Positions 27,164-39,309 of a DNA stretch of 64,000 nt are shown here, one piece after another. Below the pieces are notes generated by a model. It was given only the letters and a program-made list of their open reading frames with translations, did not search any database and was not told the origin of the DNA. Each line of letters begins with the position of its first letter. Position 1 is the first letter of the stretch. The DNA is taken from assembly GCA_963678705.1 (NCBI GenBank), contig OY783223.1, positions 2,542,001-2,606,000 of the forward strand, written 5' to 3'. Source of the DNA: Panorpa germanica (Eukaryota > Arthropoda > Insecta > Mecoptera > Panorpidae). The translations under genes and the position numbers were made by a program.

Positions 27164-28425
27164 GGAGAGGGGTAAGGTTTCAAATATATATATTTTTTAT
27201 TTATTTCTATTAGGGCCGGTTTTATGGTCTTTTATTTACTTCGGAGTTACGAAACATCGAGTTAGCTTAGTTCGGTACTTATTTTTGTATCGGGTTTTAT
27301 GGTCCAAATTTAATCACGAGTTAGTTAGTAGAGACGTAAACCATATTTTAAGAAATTCGAATATTTGTTTACAGTTGTAAATCCATGGGAATGCAAGATT
27401 TAGTTTAATTATTGTTTTAAAAATGACGGATTTCTCAACTTAGTACTATATTTGTATAATAGATGATCTTCCTCATCATCTGTTATTGATAATTGATTAT
27501 GGTCACTCACAAAATTCTTAATAAACAATAATTTAATATTATAACCTAAAATATTATAATAATGATAGCTAAACTGGCTGAGATAGCATGATATTTTATC
27601 TCTGTTGCACACTTACTCCGGGTTAAATATTATTACCTTGATTTATGACGGGATATCTTACTCCGTGATTTTAGTTCCCAGTTAGCGTTAACCCTTGATG
27701 ATAAAACTCATTTTTCGTTTAATTCGGGAGTTAGCTATTTAGTTCGGTAGTAAGACGAACCATAAAACCGGCCCTTAATGTACAACATATTAAGTCCATT
27801 GTGTGAAAATTTGAAGTCGATTGGAGTAAAACTGTCGGAGATATAGAGTTTTAAGTCTTCACCTCTCTGGTCTGGTTTCGTCTTTCTTTGAAACATTTTA
27901 ACGCGTTTCCTCACACTTAGCTTTTTCAGAGTCGGTGTTCTCTCTACCATAAAATCTATTGCAGCGATCCTTTTGAAATTTTGTACACTCTTTCTTTATA
28001 TAAATGCCGAGTTTTTTTTTTAATTTTAACGTATTTTAAAATAACAAAGTTTCTGATTTTTCTCATGAAAAATCTGTATTTTGACTTTAAGTGCTGTAAA
28101 AAATTGAAAAATCAATAAAGAAAGAAAAGCTCGACAGCGTTACCTGCAGAAACTTATCAAATAATGAAATCATTTTGGTTTTTCGGTTTCAAATAATCCA
28201 GTGATGAGTTATGAGGGACACCACAATGTTACTTTTTTTTGTGACGTCAGCGGAGATTCGCTGTCAATGCCTCATTTCTTGATATTTATTTATGAGAATA
28301 TCACAAAGTATTCTTTAAATGTTATTTTATCATGTAGTAATTATAGAAATAATTATATAATAACTGTGTCGTCAAAAAACATTATCGAAAATATGTTTTT
28401 TTTGTATCGATATATATGCCTTACT
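27164..28425 (+). repeat. Family D repeat copy 1, interrupted by family E
   Basis: The sequence on the right of the family E insertion (27778-28425) matches the reverse complement of 35212-35860 over most of its length. Shared landmarks include TGTACAACATATTAAGT, GACGAAACCA-type and CAGCGTTACCTGCAGAAAC. Non-coding. Ends not defined. Confidence 0.75.
27213..27774. mobile_element. Family E MITE, PIF/Harbinger-like, exact TTA duplication
   Basis: 562 bp; ends GGGCCGGTTTTATGGT / ACCATAAAACCGGCCC with TTA at 27210-27212 and 27775-27777. Inserted in a family D repeat. Both terminal regions contain further inverted motifs (GAGTTA, AGTTCGGTA). Confidence 0.85.
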
Positions 28426-28919
28426 AAAATCTGGGCGTTTTTCATCGGTACCTTTCCAGGGTTACAGAAAGGACACACTCAAGGTCATAAAAGGCACGTC
28501 ATTATAGAAGTAATCTTTCTCGCAGTTTACTGTCACATAAACCTGAACGGTAATACGTCACGACGCATTGTCATTACGTATTCTTAACGACGCCAACATC
28601 AACGGTACAATAAACGGTTATATTTAAGCGTAGCATATGGTTCGGTTCGGCATTTGGTTCGTAAAAAATTTAACGATAATATTATCATAGTCATAAACTA
28701 AATACAGACCGCGTGAAGGAATCCCTAACAGAAGAAGAAGATTTCTCCACATTCTCTTCCTCCTTGTTCAATTACTTAAGTACACGCCCACAATAATGAT
28801 AAAGTTATTTATATTTTTATTGATACATTTTATAATACGCATTCTGCTTTTTTTCTTATAACACGTTTTAAATTGACGCAACTGTGACGTCAATTGTACG
28901 GAGTGGATGATATGCTATC

Positions 28920-29558
28920 AATGGGCTTGTTTCCTATGTCTTAATTTCTACAAAAGTGTACTACATATTGATAAAATGGGTTACTAGAACCTCAAATGTT
29001 CAATTATTTTTTAATAACTCCTTATATGTTAGGAGATATTAACAATTAAAAAGGTCATTTTGTCTCTTTAATTATTAAAGGGGTTCAACGTTGTACACAT
29101 TCCAAGTGCATGTGACATCTCAATCCTTGTGTAAGGTTACCAACCTTACAGCTCATAAATCTCTGCTATATGTATTTATATATCAAAATATCAAATATTA
29201 TTTACAGCTATTTCAAGGAACAATCAAATTTCAATATTATGTCTGCCTTAGCAGGGTTAAATAAAATAAAAACTTATTATTCTTTGATTTGACTTGATTA
29301 TTTGATTACTAACAGCTACAGAACATTACCACAGCACTGACCTACTCAACAAATAACTGACATTAAAATGCATTTCACGTCATACATATGTGGCTGATCA
29401 TTTCTAGCGCTAAAACTACAATTCAAATTTTTAATTGCTATAACTCCGTCAACATTTAGATATTTAATAAAATAGACACGCCAATACACATTTATTAACA
29501 TCAATTTCAATCAACAATTAAAAAATCGTCCACTAAAAAATGAGGACACAAGCCCATT
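28920..29558 (-). mobile_element. Family B MITE copy 3
   Basis: 639 bp with both ends (AATGGGCTTGTTTCC ... GGACACAAGCCCATT), inverted orientation, in intron 2. Confidence 0.9.
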
Positions 29559-30082
29559 TAAATATATTGATAAAATTGGCTACCAGTTCTACAAATGTTC
29601 AATTATTTTTTAATTATTCCTTGTTTGATTGAATTTTATAACATAATTTTTATCCACCCTGTAAGCATCTGTATCTTGAAAATATGAATTCCCTTCCCTC
29701 GCTCCGCGTCCCCTTCTCCGTCCTTGGTACATCACGTTTCACGATTCACGAATCTCGATCCGATACAATTTAAGCCGTTGGCTTTGCTTTCACGATAACG
29801 AAATCGGCTTGGTATTTTCCACTTAACTTTTTTTATACATACTACTATATATGTATTGGTACAATATATATGTATATACGTATAATACTTATAAATATTT
29901 AAGTTTTCTTAAAATAGAATTTGACTTTTATACATCATACGTCATACCTCAATAGAAACTGTGTTGTGTTGGGTAGGAGAACATCTTTATTTATTTAATG
30001 GTTTATTAAAAATATACCTATAATCAGTAAAACATGGGCAGGGGGAGGGGGGTTTCACGCACTGTAGATACGACTGTCTTAA

Positions 30083-30749
30083 GGAGATACAGGACGTACC
30101 GTCAATACTAGAAGTTTATCTCTCGGTAATACGAAATGCAAAATACGAAGTACATGAAGGACGAGCAAATATTGGGACTGTACCTTTGAAAATGCATTTT
30201 TCAATTCCCTATTAAATTGCTTTTTGCTTGTTAAAATGATTTTTTATGCATATAATAATTGAATAAATTAAAAATTACCTATAATTCATATCAAATTTAT
30301 ATTAATTCAATTTAAATTCCAATTAAATATTTTGGAATATTTAAGGAATAATAAATTTGGCAACGCTGTAAATTTACGTGTCGTTTTTTACGGTTTTTGA
30401 CAAATAAATTGTTATATTTTATATAATATTTATTCCGATTTTGAATTTCCCGCTCAAATTGGCATTTGCAACGTTGCCGGCTTATAACCTACATTTACTG
30501 TTTCTTAAAGGTTTTATTTAAATATTTTCGTATATAGGTATCCTTTTGATAATTTTCTTTTTGCAATAGTTACAGAAAAGATTCCTTTATATACACCTAG
30601 TTTTTGAAAGCCGTGTCACCATTTTTTAATAGTTAAAAGTTATATTATGTAGTGAAATTGAGCTAAAAACTATGATTTGTATGGAAAATGACTATTTTTA
30701 ATCATGTAGAAAAAGAAAACTAGGAACCCTAGATCTCTAAAATTTTGAG
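30083..30749 (+). mobile_element. Family A MITE copy 5, right end lost
   Basis: It begins with TTAA then GGAGATACAGGACGTACC and follows family A until about 30749, where the similarity stops before the right inverted repeat. Confidence 0.85.
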
Positions 30750-32084
30750 ATCTAGAATTTTCAAAAAATCTATTTTTGTTTTCTTTGATATTTCGAAAGT
30801 ATAGTCTTTTAAGAATATACCGTTAAATTTTTGTAAGGATATTGCCAATAGCTTCGTTTCTACAGCCGTTTTAGCATATATCAATAGCCATATAGCCATA
30901 CTTATAACTTTAATCTCATTTATTTCAAAACTGTTCAACCGAATCGTCTGAAATTTTAATATGTTATTCACAACATCAATAGCTATCGTTGGATTTTATT
31001 TCAACAATTTCGTATCTTTTTCATTAACTAACTGGTAAAAAAACACAGTTTTTAGAATTTGAATTTCAAAGGCTCCATTTTGTCAATTTTCAATTTTTTT
31101 TATTTTTCTCTAGTTCCGATCATAACTGTACTCATACTAATTAATAATTTTCTTGGTTTTTATTTATCAGATAAATAAAAGAGCCAAAATCGGCAACACC
31201 GTCCAGTTCCAATTTTTTGACACGGTCTACTTCAGCGCCATTTTTAACATATTTAACAATATTTTTAAATTTCAAAAAAGATTTTTTTGTATGTAGAATA
31301 AGTGTAATAATAAGACTAAATAGTTGAAATATCGTTTTTCATTATTTTTATTACAAAAAAAAAGAATCCTCAAAATACCTTCAATTTCCGAGTTCTTGTA
31401 AAAACGTGTTAAAAACAATTATCAACTTGTGTTGAACATATACTATTTCTCATCTCTTAAAAGGATAAATTGAAGACTAGCTATTCTGTATTCTCTAGTG
31501 TAACTTAGCCGTAAAAGCTTCCAACGCAGTTCTTGCTTTATTGCCTTTCTAAAAACTTTAACCTTAGCGATATATCATGATCAAACTGCTCCGTAAAATG
31601 CAGAAGACCGAACCGCAGCAAAAAGAAAACTGCGCTTTATGAAGATATTAAAAATGAAATTGAAATATAATGCAATTTCCTTTTAATAAAAATATTCCAG
31701 ACATATCTAAAATTAAATTGAAGGAATACATGTTCACATAAAGAGCAAAAGGGTTGTTTTAAATCAGATGTTACTAGATGGCGCCACTCTGACATAATTG
31801 CTGGTCATTCGATCTCAATGACGTCATTTGTTAGTATAAATTGGCCATCAGTTACGAGACTGAATAATGGAAACGTGAAATCAAAAGTACGTGAAACGGC
31901 CGTCGCTCATTAGTGACCAACTATGACCATTTGAGCAACGTAGATGTACATATAGTCGTTCAATTAGTAACCGGAAATACTTGTGAGAAAGAGAGAACTA
32001 TACTTGAATGGCTGTCATCTTGTAATGTAATAGCCCAGTTAGTTAAATAAGAATTTCACATCGGAATGAAAAGTAGTAAGCTTG

Positions 32085-33110
32085 TATAAAACTTTGTATT
32101 GATATTTTATAAGTTCGCTCAAATATTTTAGGCCTGTCTCAGTATGGCACCGTATTTAAGCGAATTTCTGCCGGACGTATACGGGCTACTACGCTTTACC
32201 TATCCGAACCCTGTAAATGTAATGAGAACTCTCTGGACCTCTCAGACTGCACACTACAAAGCCGTCCGAATACGGGCGGCACTACCTCGCACATTAGAAC
32301 CGTATAAAGGCGAATTTTATCCAAGCGTTACCACTACTACAACGATATCCTATCCAAACCTTTGTAAATGCAAACAGCCGCCTCAAACTGGAGGGGATAC
32401 CTAAGATCGCTTGTTGTTACGCTGCAATACGGATCTTTTCGGTTCTATCGGCGACATCGCGTATGACGAGTATGTTCTGCATGCAGTTTATGTTTGTATT
32501 TCAGTGAATCATGGACACCGATACCGATACCGATACGATAGAACTAAATTTAAATTCACGACAACCAGAACTCAGATATATAATAAATGCTAAAGTCCCT
32601 TTAATACCAGTAGTGTATCGATAAAAATTAAAGTTAAAGTGTGCTTTCATGATAAATTATATAGTGCTAAAGAACTCCAATACACCCCCTAATACACGAC
32701 TACAGACATCTGTGACACACATAGGCGGTTTGCTTTGTAGCTCATCCAATCCGCCGATTTACGTCCGAATACGCCGTCGCTTAAATACGGTCCCATACTG
32801 AGACAGGCCTTATACTATAGCGTGTACGCAAGTCGTGTTTTTCAAAGGTCAAAGGTCACAGAAATTGTTTTTTGTAAATATCTTGTTTCCTATGCTCCTA
32901 ATGAAATTTTGGTTGTTAGTAAAGTTGTAGAGCATAAAATTCTCTACAAATTTGATCTTATGCATTTTTTTGTACGATCAACCCTTTGCGAGATATAGCG
33001 TGAAGAGTGTCAACACGGGATTTAATAGTAGAGAAACAGAGCAGGTTCATACTACACTTTCTGATAGAAATGTGAAATTTGTTACAATAAAAGAGTTTAA
33101 TTAGTAGATA
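32085..33110 (+). repeat. Family G repeat copy 2, split by family N
   Basis: The left part 32085-32127 and right part 32813-33110 are continuous in copy 1. Contains a DR1 motif at 32846-32858. Confidence 0.75.
32131..32809. mobile_element. Family N MITE copy 2, PIF/Harbinger-like, exact TTA duplication
   Basis: 679 bp with long inverted ends (GGCCTGTCTCAGTATGG / CCATACTGAGACAGGCC), flanked by TTA at 32128-32130 and 32810-32812. It splits a family G repeat whose unbroken relative is at 19590-19965. A 3-bp TTA duplication is typical of PIF/Harbinger elements. The 86- and 60-codon frames inside are chance. Confidence 0.88.
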
Positions 33111-33429
33111 CTTTTAGTTATACTTAACATATTTTAATTATTTACTTTATCAACAAACGAAACTCAGATTTTTCCATAGTTTTGAAAATTACCAAAGTAG
33201 CATTACTAAAACTACTGTAATTCATAAACTAATTGTCGTAATGTCATGAAATTTTAACACATACTGTTTTAAAGTTGGTACTATTTAAAAATCATGTTAT
33301 CGTACGAAATTATTAAAAACATTATAAGCCTTGGTTAAACCTAGTTTTTCAGCTTTCATTTTAGTTCAAGTTGAACATAACTGTAGCTTAATCAAGCAAA
33401 GTACGTGCGTTACATTTTTAAAAAGTTAA

Positions 33430-34183
33430 CGAGGTATAGGACGTTAACGTAAATGATGAAAACGTTGTGAAATTTAGAGGGTATATACAAATAGTTAAAA
33501 TACATGCTGTCTCAAAATTTTAGAGACCTAGGGTTCATAGTTTTCTTTTTATAGAAGATTAAAAATAGTCATTTTCCATACAAATCATAATTTTTAGCTC
33601 AATTTCACTACATAATATAACTTTTAACTATAAAAAAATGGTGACATGGCTTTCAAAAACTAGGTGTATATGAAAGAATATTTTCTGTAACTAATGCAAA
33701 AAGAAAATTATCAAAAGGATACCTATATACGAAAATATTTAAATAAAACCAGTAAGAAACAGTAAGTGTAGGTTATAAGCCGGCAACGTTGCAAATCCCA
33801 ATTTGAGCGGGAAATTCAAAATCGGAATAAATATTTTATGAAATATAACAATTTATTTGTCAAAGAACCAAATCACGCATGCTTCAACACACGTAAATTT
33901 ACAGCGTTGCCAAATTTATTATTCCTTTTTCAAAATATTTAATTTGAATTTAAATTGAATTAATATATATTTGATATTAATTATAGGTAATTTTTCATTT
34001 ATTTAACTATTATATGCATAAACAAATCATTTTAACTAGCAAATAGCAGTTTAATAGGGAATTGAAAAATTCATTTTTAAAGATACAGTCCCAATATTTA
34101 CTCGTCCCTCATGTACTTCGTATTTTGCATTTCGTATTACCGAGAGATAAACTTTTTGCATTGACGGTACGTTCTGTACCTCC
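33430..34183 (-). mobile_element. Family A MITE copy 6
   Basis: 754 bp with both ends, exact TTAA at 33426-33429 and 34184-34187. Inverted relative to copy 4. Confidence 0.9.
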
Positions 34184-34287
34184 TTAACTGGTCGGTTTTT
34201 GAAAAAACTAATATTGAAAAACCAATTTTTTAGGTTAATCTTTAGTTATACTATGAAGTTTAGGATTATTTGGTCCCTGATAAGTAA

Positions 34288-34546
34288 GTTGTACGCATCG
34301 TGTGGTCGATGCTGGAAGTAAGTGTGTCCAACGTTCACGTTTCTATCCCCACCACACACTTGATTCACATGTCATGCACTGCTGCACGAATCGTCCAACA
34401 AAGGAAGATTTTATACTTGAAAGTTTTTGTTAAACAGTGTCAGTGTCAATAATATCAACAAATTAATAAAATAAATAAATCATTCGTTCCACCGTGTATT
34501 GCCATGTCAATCTTCCAACATTTGACTCATACGTTGGAGGCTTTTA
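34288..34546 (-). repeat. Family C repeat copy 3
   Basis: Inverted copy with CGAATCGTCCAACAAAGGAA and TGTCAGTGTCAATAATATC. It starts CGCATCGTGTGGTCGATGCT like copy 4. Confidence 0.75.
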
Positions 34547-35211
34547 TAGAAATTAAGACATAGTTCACAATCCCATTATCAGGGTGGTACAACTTTGAAC
34601 AAAATACTATTATATATGCAAAATAGTCTAGGTAATAATTTCCATATAAAAGGGCATAATTGTTTTTAGATATAATCTAGCAAAACGTCAAAATAATTTA
34701 AATTTAAACAAAACCATTTTTCACTTCTTAATATAGCAGCTTTTATGTATACATTTTGTTTCATACAAAACTCTTTTTTTAATTCAATAGAAATTAACAT
34801 AAAAGAATAATTACAATAAAATTATGGTTCAGCTCAAATCCGTCTAATATTTATGGTTATGTTATACTTTGCATCTACTTCCGTTATTCACGACATGCGA
34901 GGTGACGGTAGAACTTATACCACGTACCACGTAGGGCGTGGCCGCGTGGTATCAACCAGAACGACGCTACGCAATACAAGATACAGCGTCGCGACGTCTG
35001 CTAGACGAGTGACGTTGACAAAGACGAAATATACTTACAACAATGACTAATATCTTATAAATAACTTATTATTGACATAAAGTAATTTGCTTATTTAACT
35101 AACGACCTCATGCGTCATGAATTGAACTTGTGTGATATTCGTTTGTTTATAAATATCGCCAAATACATGCTTAACCTCAAATTACTTTTTCACCACAATT
35201 ATATTTGTGTG

Positions 35212-35860
35212 TGGGTAAGGTCAAATCGATACAAAAAAAACATATTTTCGTTAATGTTTTTTGACGACTCAGTTAATATATAATTATTTCTATAATTACT
35301 ACGTGATAAAATAACATTTAAAGAATACTTTGTCAAATTTTCATAAATAAATATCAAGAAATGAGGCATTGACAGCGAATTTCCGCAGACGTTACAAAAA
35401 AGGTCACTCATAACTCATCACTGGATTTTCTGAAATCAAAAAACCAAAATGATTTCATTAGTTGATAAGTTTCTGTAGGTAACCCTGTCGAGTTTTTTTT
35501 CTTTTATTGATTTTTCAATTTTTTACAGCACTTAGAAGTCGAAATACCGAAATCAGACACTTTGTTATTTTAAAACACGTTACAATTTAAAAAAAACTCG
35601 ACAGCGTTACCTCGGCATTTATGTAAAGAAAGAGTGTGCAAAATTTCAAAAGGATCGGTGCAGTAGATTTTGAGCTAGAGAGGGCACTGACTCTGAAATA
35701 GGTAAGTGTGAGAAAACGCGTTTAAAAGTTTCAAAGAAAGACGAAACCAAACCAGAGAGGTGAAGAATTAAAACGCTATATCTCCGACAGTTTTACTCCA
35801 ATCGACTTCAAATTTTCACACAATAAACTTAATATGTTGTACATTAATATATCTTATCTC
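35212..35860 (-). repeat. Family D repeat copy 2
   Basis: Inverted relative of 27775-28425, without the family E insertion. It contains an internal duplication of AAAAAACTCGACAGCGTTACC-like segments near 35480 and 35590. Confidence 0.75.
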
Positions 35861-36006
35861 CCTTATTACTATTTATTTCTTTTAAAACAGCGGCAAAAGT
35901 GAAATTCAAATTTGATATAGCTATATCTCTGTACACATTTGGATATTTAAAAATAAACGCATTATTTATTTCAATCACAAATTAAAGAAACGATCCATAA
36001 AAAATT

Positions 36007-36660
36007 AATGGGCTTGTGTCCTCATTTTTTAGTGGTCGATTTTTCAATTGTTTATTGAAATTGATGTTAATGAATGTGTATTGGCGTGTCTATTTCATTA
36101 AATATCTAAATATTGACGGAGATATAGCAATTAAAAATTTAAATTATAGTTTTAGCGCTACAGATGTCGGCCATATTTGTATGACGTAAAATGCATTTTA
36201 ACGTCAGTTATTTGTTGAGTAGGTCAGTGCTGTGGTAATGTTTTGTAGTTGTTGGTAGTCGAAATAATCAAGTCAAGTCAAAGAATAATAATTTTTTATA
36301 TTATTTAACCCTGTTACGGCAGACATAATATTGAAATTTTATTGTTCCTTGAAATAGCTATAAATAACATTTGATATTTTGATATATAAACACTTATAGC
36401 AGAGATTTTTGAGCTGTAAAGTTGGTAACCTGTAAACTTGCCAGAGTTCTATCTTGAATATGCTATCTCTTTTACGCTCTGTTGTATAAGGTAGCAACTA
36501 GCGGTTGTGATGCCATATGCAGTTGGAATGTTATCTAACGTTGAATCCCTTTAATAATTAAAGAGAAAAAATGCCTTTTTTAATTGATAATATCTCACTT
36601 TATCAATATACGAGTATAGTACAGTTTTATAGAAATTAAGACATAGGACACAAGCCCATT
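36007..36660 (+). mobile_element. Family B MITE copy 4
   Basis: 654 bp with both ends. It carries about 50 extra bases near 36430-36510 that are shared with copy 8 but absent from the other copies, so it belongs to a sub-family. Confidence 0.9.
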
Positions 36661-37648
36661 CACAAGCCACGAGCGAGATTTATTTAAATTCATGCATGTG
36701 TCAATCAATAACTTATTAAAAATAATGAATTATTTATGAAATTATTTTATATAATTAATAAAATTAAAAGCACTTATCGAAAAACGCGGCAGTTTTTATT
36801 TATTGCCCCGCCTCGAAAACCTCCAAGGAAATTGATAGCTACATAATTGAAAATAATATACGCAGCTCAAACAAATGTAATTAGTTCACCATTAGAGCAC
36901 AAAATTTTAGCTATAAGTCGTAATGCATGAGTATAAATATTAAATGTTCTGTTATAATGAAATGAAAAAGATTTAAACTCTTGTATTTTCCCGCTAGTAT
37001 TATACCTTTGAAACATAATTTCCCTGTGGATCGAAATTCATTTCGGAATCGACGTTCCCATACTCCAGTCTCCAGGAGGTCGTTAATCACGAACACGACA
37101 TCACTAGTAACTACGCTGACCCTTTTTCCTTTTCCTGCTTTTCTAAAACTCACCCTTTTAACTTTTGCCCACTCAATAAACAACCACTGCTAAAAGTAGA
37201 CTTTGCTGTAGGTGAAGTTGGAGTTCGTGGTATAACGAGGTCGATACCTACGTGCTACTTGCCCCAGGAAGCCGTACCTCATTATTATTTTTTTTATTGT
37301 ACTTGGACATGTTATGCACATGTTTTATTTTTTTTCATTTTATTACATTTTCAGTATACAGATTTTGTTCGTGGCTATAATTTTTTTTATTTATCTTTTA
37401 ATCGCTTATAAAGGTAATTGCTTTTACTACTTTTCCAATAAGAGTTAAATTATTTATAACATTTACTAAAGGTGAAAATTTAGACCTACCTATACCTATA
37501 TACTACTAATTCTACTATTCTAAATATAACGCCTGGTATGACGCAACTATTTTAACATGTAAATGTATCATAATATTCAAAAATTTGTTTACGATGGTAA
37601 CATCTCTTTTTTAATATTCTTTATTTATAATTATGTTATTTTTTGCAG

Positions 37649-37777
37649 GAATTCCTTTTGGCTATTGATGTAACATCGAGTGGTACGCCTGAAGAAAAGT
37701 TAAAATGGGCTTTCAGAATGTATGATGTTGACGGCAATGGAGTTATTGATATTCAAGAGATGACAAAGATCGTACAG
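37649..37777 (+). CDS. CG7646-like NCS, coding exon 3 (residues 86-128)
   Basis: A 43-codon exon with acceptor ttttgcag and donor CAG|gtaagc, phase 0 at both ends. It starts with E86, the -Z ligand of EF-hand 2, and carries EF-hand 3 ([12 protein letters not shown], residues 111-122) with all acidic and oxygen ligands present. EF2 and EF3 are thus both predicted to bind calcium. Confidence 0.97.
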
Positions 37778-38229
37778 GTAAGCTTGACACATTTTATTGA
37801 TTCATTATAAGTATTTTATCAACTTTATAAATTAAATAATGGGTCTGGTATCAGAATAAGATTTCTGCAACCCTGCTCGCAACGTATCAAACGAATTCAA
37901 TAACAATACCATGGTGTAAGAGTTTGCGTACATATATCAGTACCGCAAGCATCGATACGTTGTGTCAAACGATAGTATTATTCTATGGAGTATCATGCAA
38001 TAGCGGAGGTAGTGTTGTTGCCGTGACTAAGTTTTGAAGGCGTGTTTGTTTTTTCTATTCGTTACCTCTAATCAAAACCAGTAATCACAACAAGTTCTTT
38101 GTCCCTTTTTCCTTTCCTCGACTGCTAAAAGCGTACGTGTACTAAATTTAGTATATCATTGTTGGAAATACGACTTATTGATCAAGGAACGTATGTATAT
38201 CAGCAGGATTCGATTCCAGCCCAGCTGTT

Positions 38230-38820
38230 AATGGGCTTGTGTCCTCATTTTTTAGTGGTCGATTTTTCAATTGTTGATTGAAATTGATGTTAATAAATGT
38301 GTATTAGCGTGTCTATTTTATTAAATATCTAAATGTTGACGAAGATATAGCAATTAAAAGTTTGAATTGTAGTTTTAGCGCTATGGATGGTCGGCCATAT
38401 TTGTATGACGTGAAATGCATTTTAACGTCAGTTATTTGTTGAGTAGGTCAGTGCTGTGGTAATGTTCTGTAGCTGTTGTTGTCAAATAATCAAGTCAAGT
38501 CAAAGAATAATAAGTTTTTATTTTATTTAACCCTGCTAAGGCAGACATAATATTAAAATTTGATTGTTCCTTGAAATAGCTGTAAATAATATTTGATATT
38601 TTGATATATAAATACATATAGCAGAGATTTATGAGCTGTAAGGTTGGTAACCTTACACAAGGATTGTGATGTCACATGCATTTGGAATGTGTACAACGTT
38701 GAATCCCTTTAATAATTAAAGAGACAAAATGACTTTTTTAATTCGTAATATCTCCTAAAATATAAGGAGTTCTGATAGCCAACTTTATCAGCATATAGTT
38801 CCGTTTTATAGAAATTAAGA
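38230..38820 (+). mobile_element. Family B MITE copy 5, right end lost
   Basis: Intact left end AATGGGCTTGTGTCC. Similarity stops at about 38820 inside the right terminal repeat. It lies in the 1.2-kb intron 3 of the CG7646-like gene, about half of that intron. Confidence 0.88.
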
Positions 38821-39019
38821 TCAATTCAAATTAATTGACACATTCGCGTCTGACAACCTTAGTTCACAAATAAATAAAGACACCATTATAAAACATAACC
38901 TTAAAAGTGAAATTAAAAGTGTTTACTTTCTTCCATTTGGCATATCCTTGAATTCGTGTAATTAGTAATCGATAGAGGCTTCACACAGTTGCAATAATGT
39001 TGTTTATTGTTTTTTTCAG

Positions 39020-39196
39020 GCTATCTATGATATGCTTGGTGCTTGCTCTTCAAATAGACCGGCTGACTCAGCTGAAGAACGTGCTAAAAACATATTTGCT
39101 AAAATGGATGAAAACAACGATGGACAATTGACACAAGATGAATTCCTCAAAGGATGTCTACAGGACGAAGAACTTTCAAAAATGCTTGCACCATAA
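39020..39196 (+). CDS. CG7646-like NCS, last coding exon (residues 129-186)
   Basis: A 58-codon exon plus TAA, following a T-rich tract and ttttttcag acceptor. It encodes EF-hand 4 (DENNDGQLTQDE, residues 158-169, ligands intact) and the C-terminal tail ending SKMLAP. The exon begins AIYDM, exactly where the last exon of Nca begins AIYKM, so the two genes share this intron position and phase. A candidate poly(A) signal AATAAA lies at 39304-39309, about 110 bases past the stop. Confidence 0.97.
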   Translation, partial: AIYDMLGACSSNRPADSAEERAKNIFAKMDENNDGQLTQDEFLKGCLQDEELSKMLAP

Positions 39197-39303
39197 AAAC
39201 ATTTCATTGTATATTTTATTAATTTTTATTTTTAAATTCAATGAATTGTTTTTATATTTAAGAAAGAATCTGTATTGCTTTTGTGTCTATCGCTTGAGAA
39301 GTA

Positions 39304-39309
39304 AATAAA
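39304..39309 (+). terminator. Candidate poly(A) signal of the CG7646-like gene
   Basis: AATAAA hexamer about 110 bases after the TAA stop, the first canonical signal downstream. The cleavage site is not visible from the sequence, and longer 3'UTRs using later AT-rich signals are possible. Confidence 0.5.

Larger units (their letters stand above)
21514..37648 (+). other. Intron 2 of the CG7646-like gene (16.1 kb)
   Basis: Bounded by gtaaga and tttgcag. Beyond the listed elements: 23160-24002 has a short CAACAG run near 23477; 24517-25719 is plain A+T-rich sequence; 26540-26880 is a G+C-richer island; 30750-32084 and 36661-37648 show no gene. Confidence 0.85.

Noticed and set aside
28201..28587. 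128-codon + strand frame
   Set aside because: It lies mostly in a family D repeat. The inverted copy at 35199-35411 gives a related, shorter frame because the DNA is repeated; there is no domain and no splice context.
38200..38222. tRNA-like box B (GATTCGATTCC)
   Set aside because: No matching A box or cloverleaf arms upstream.
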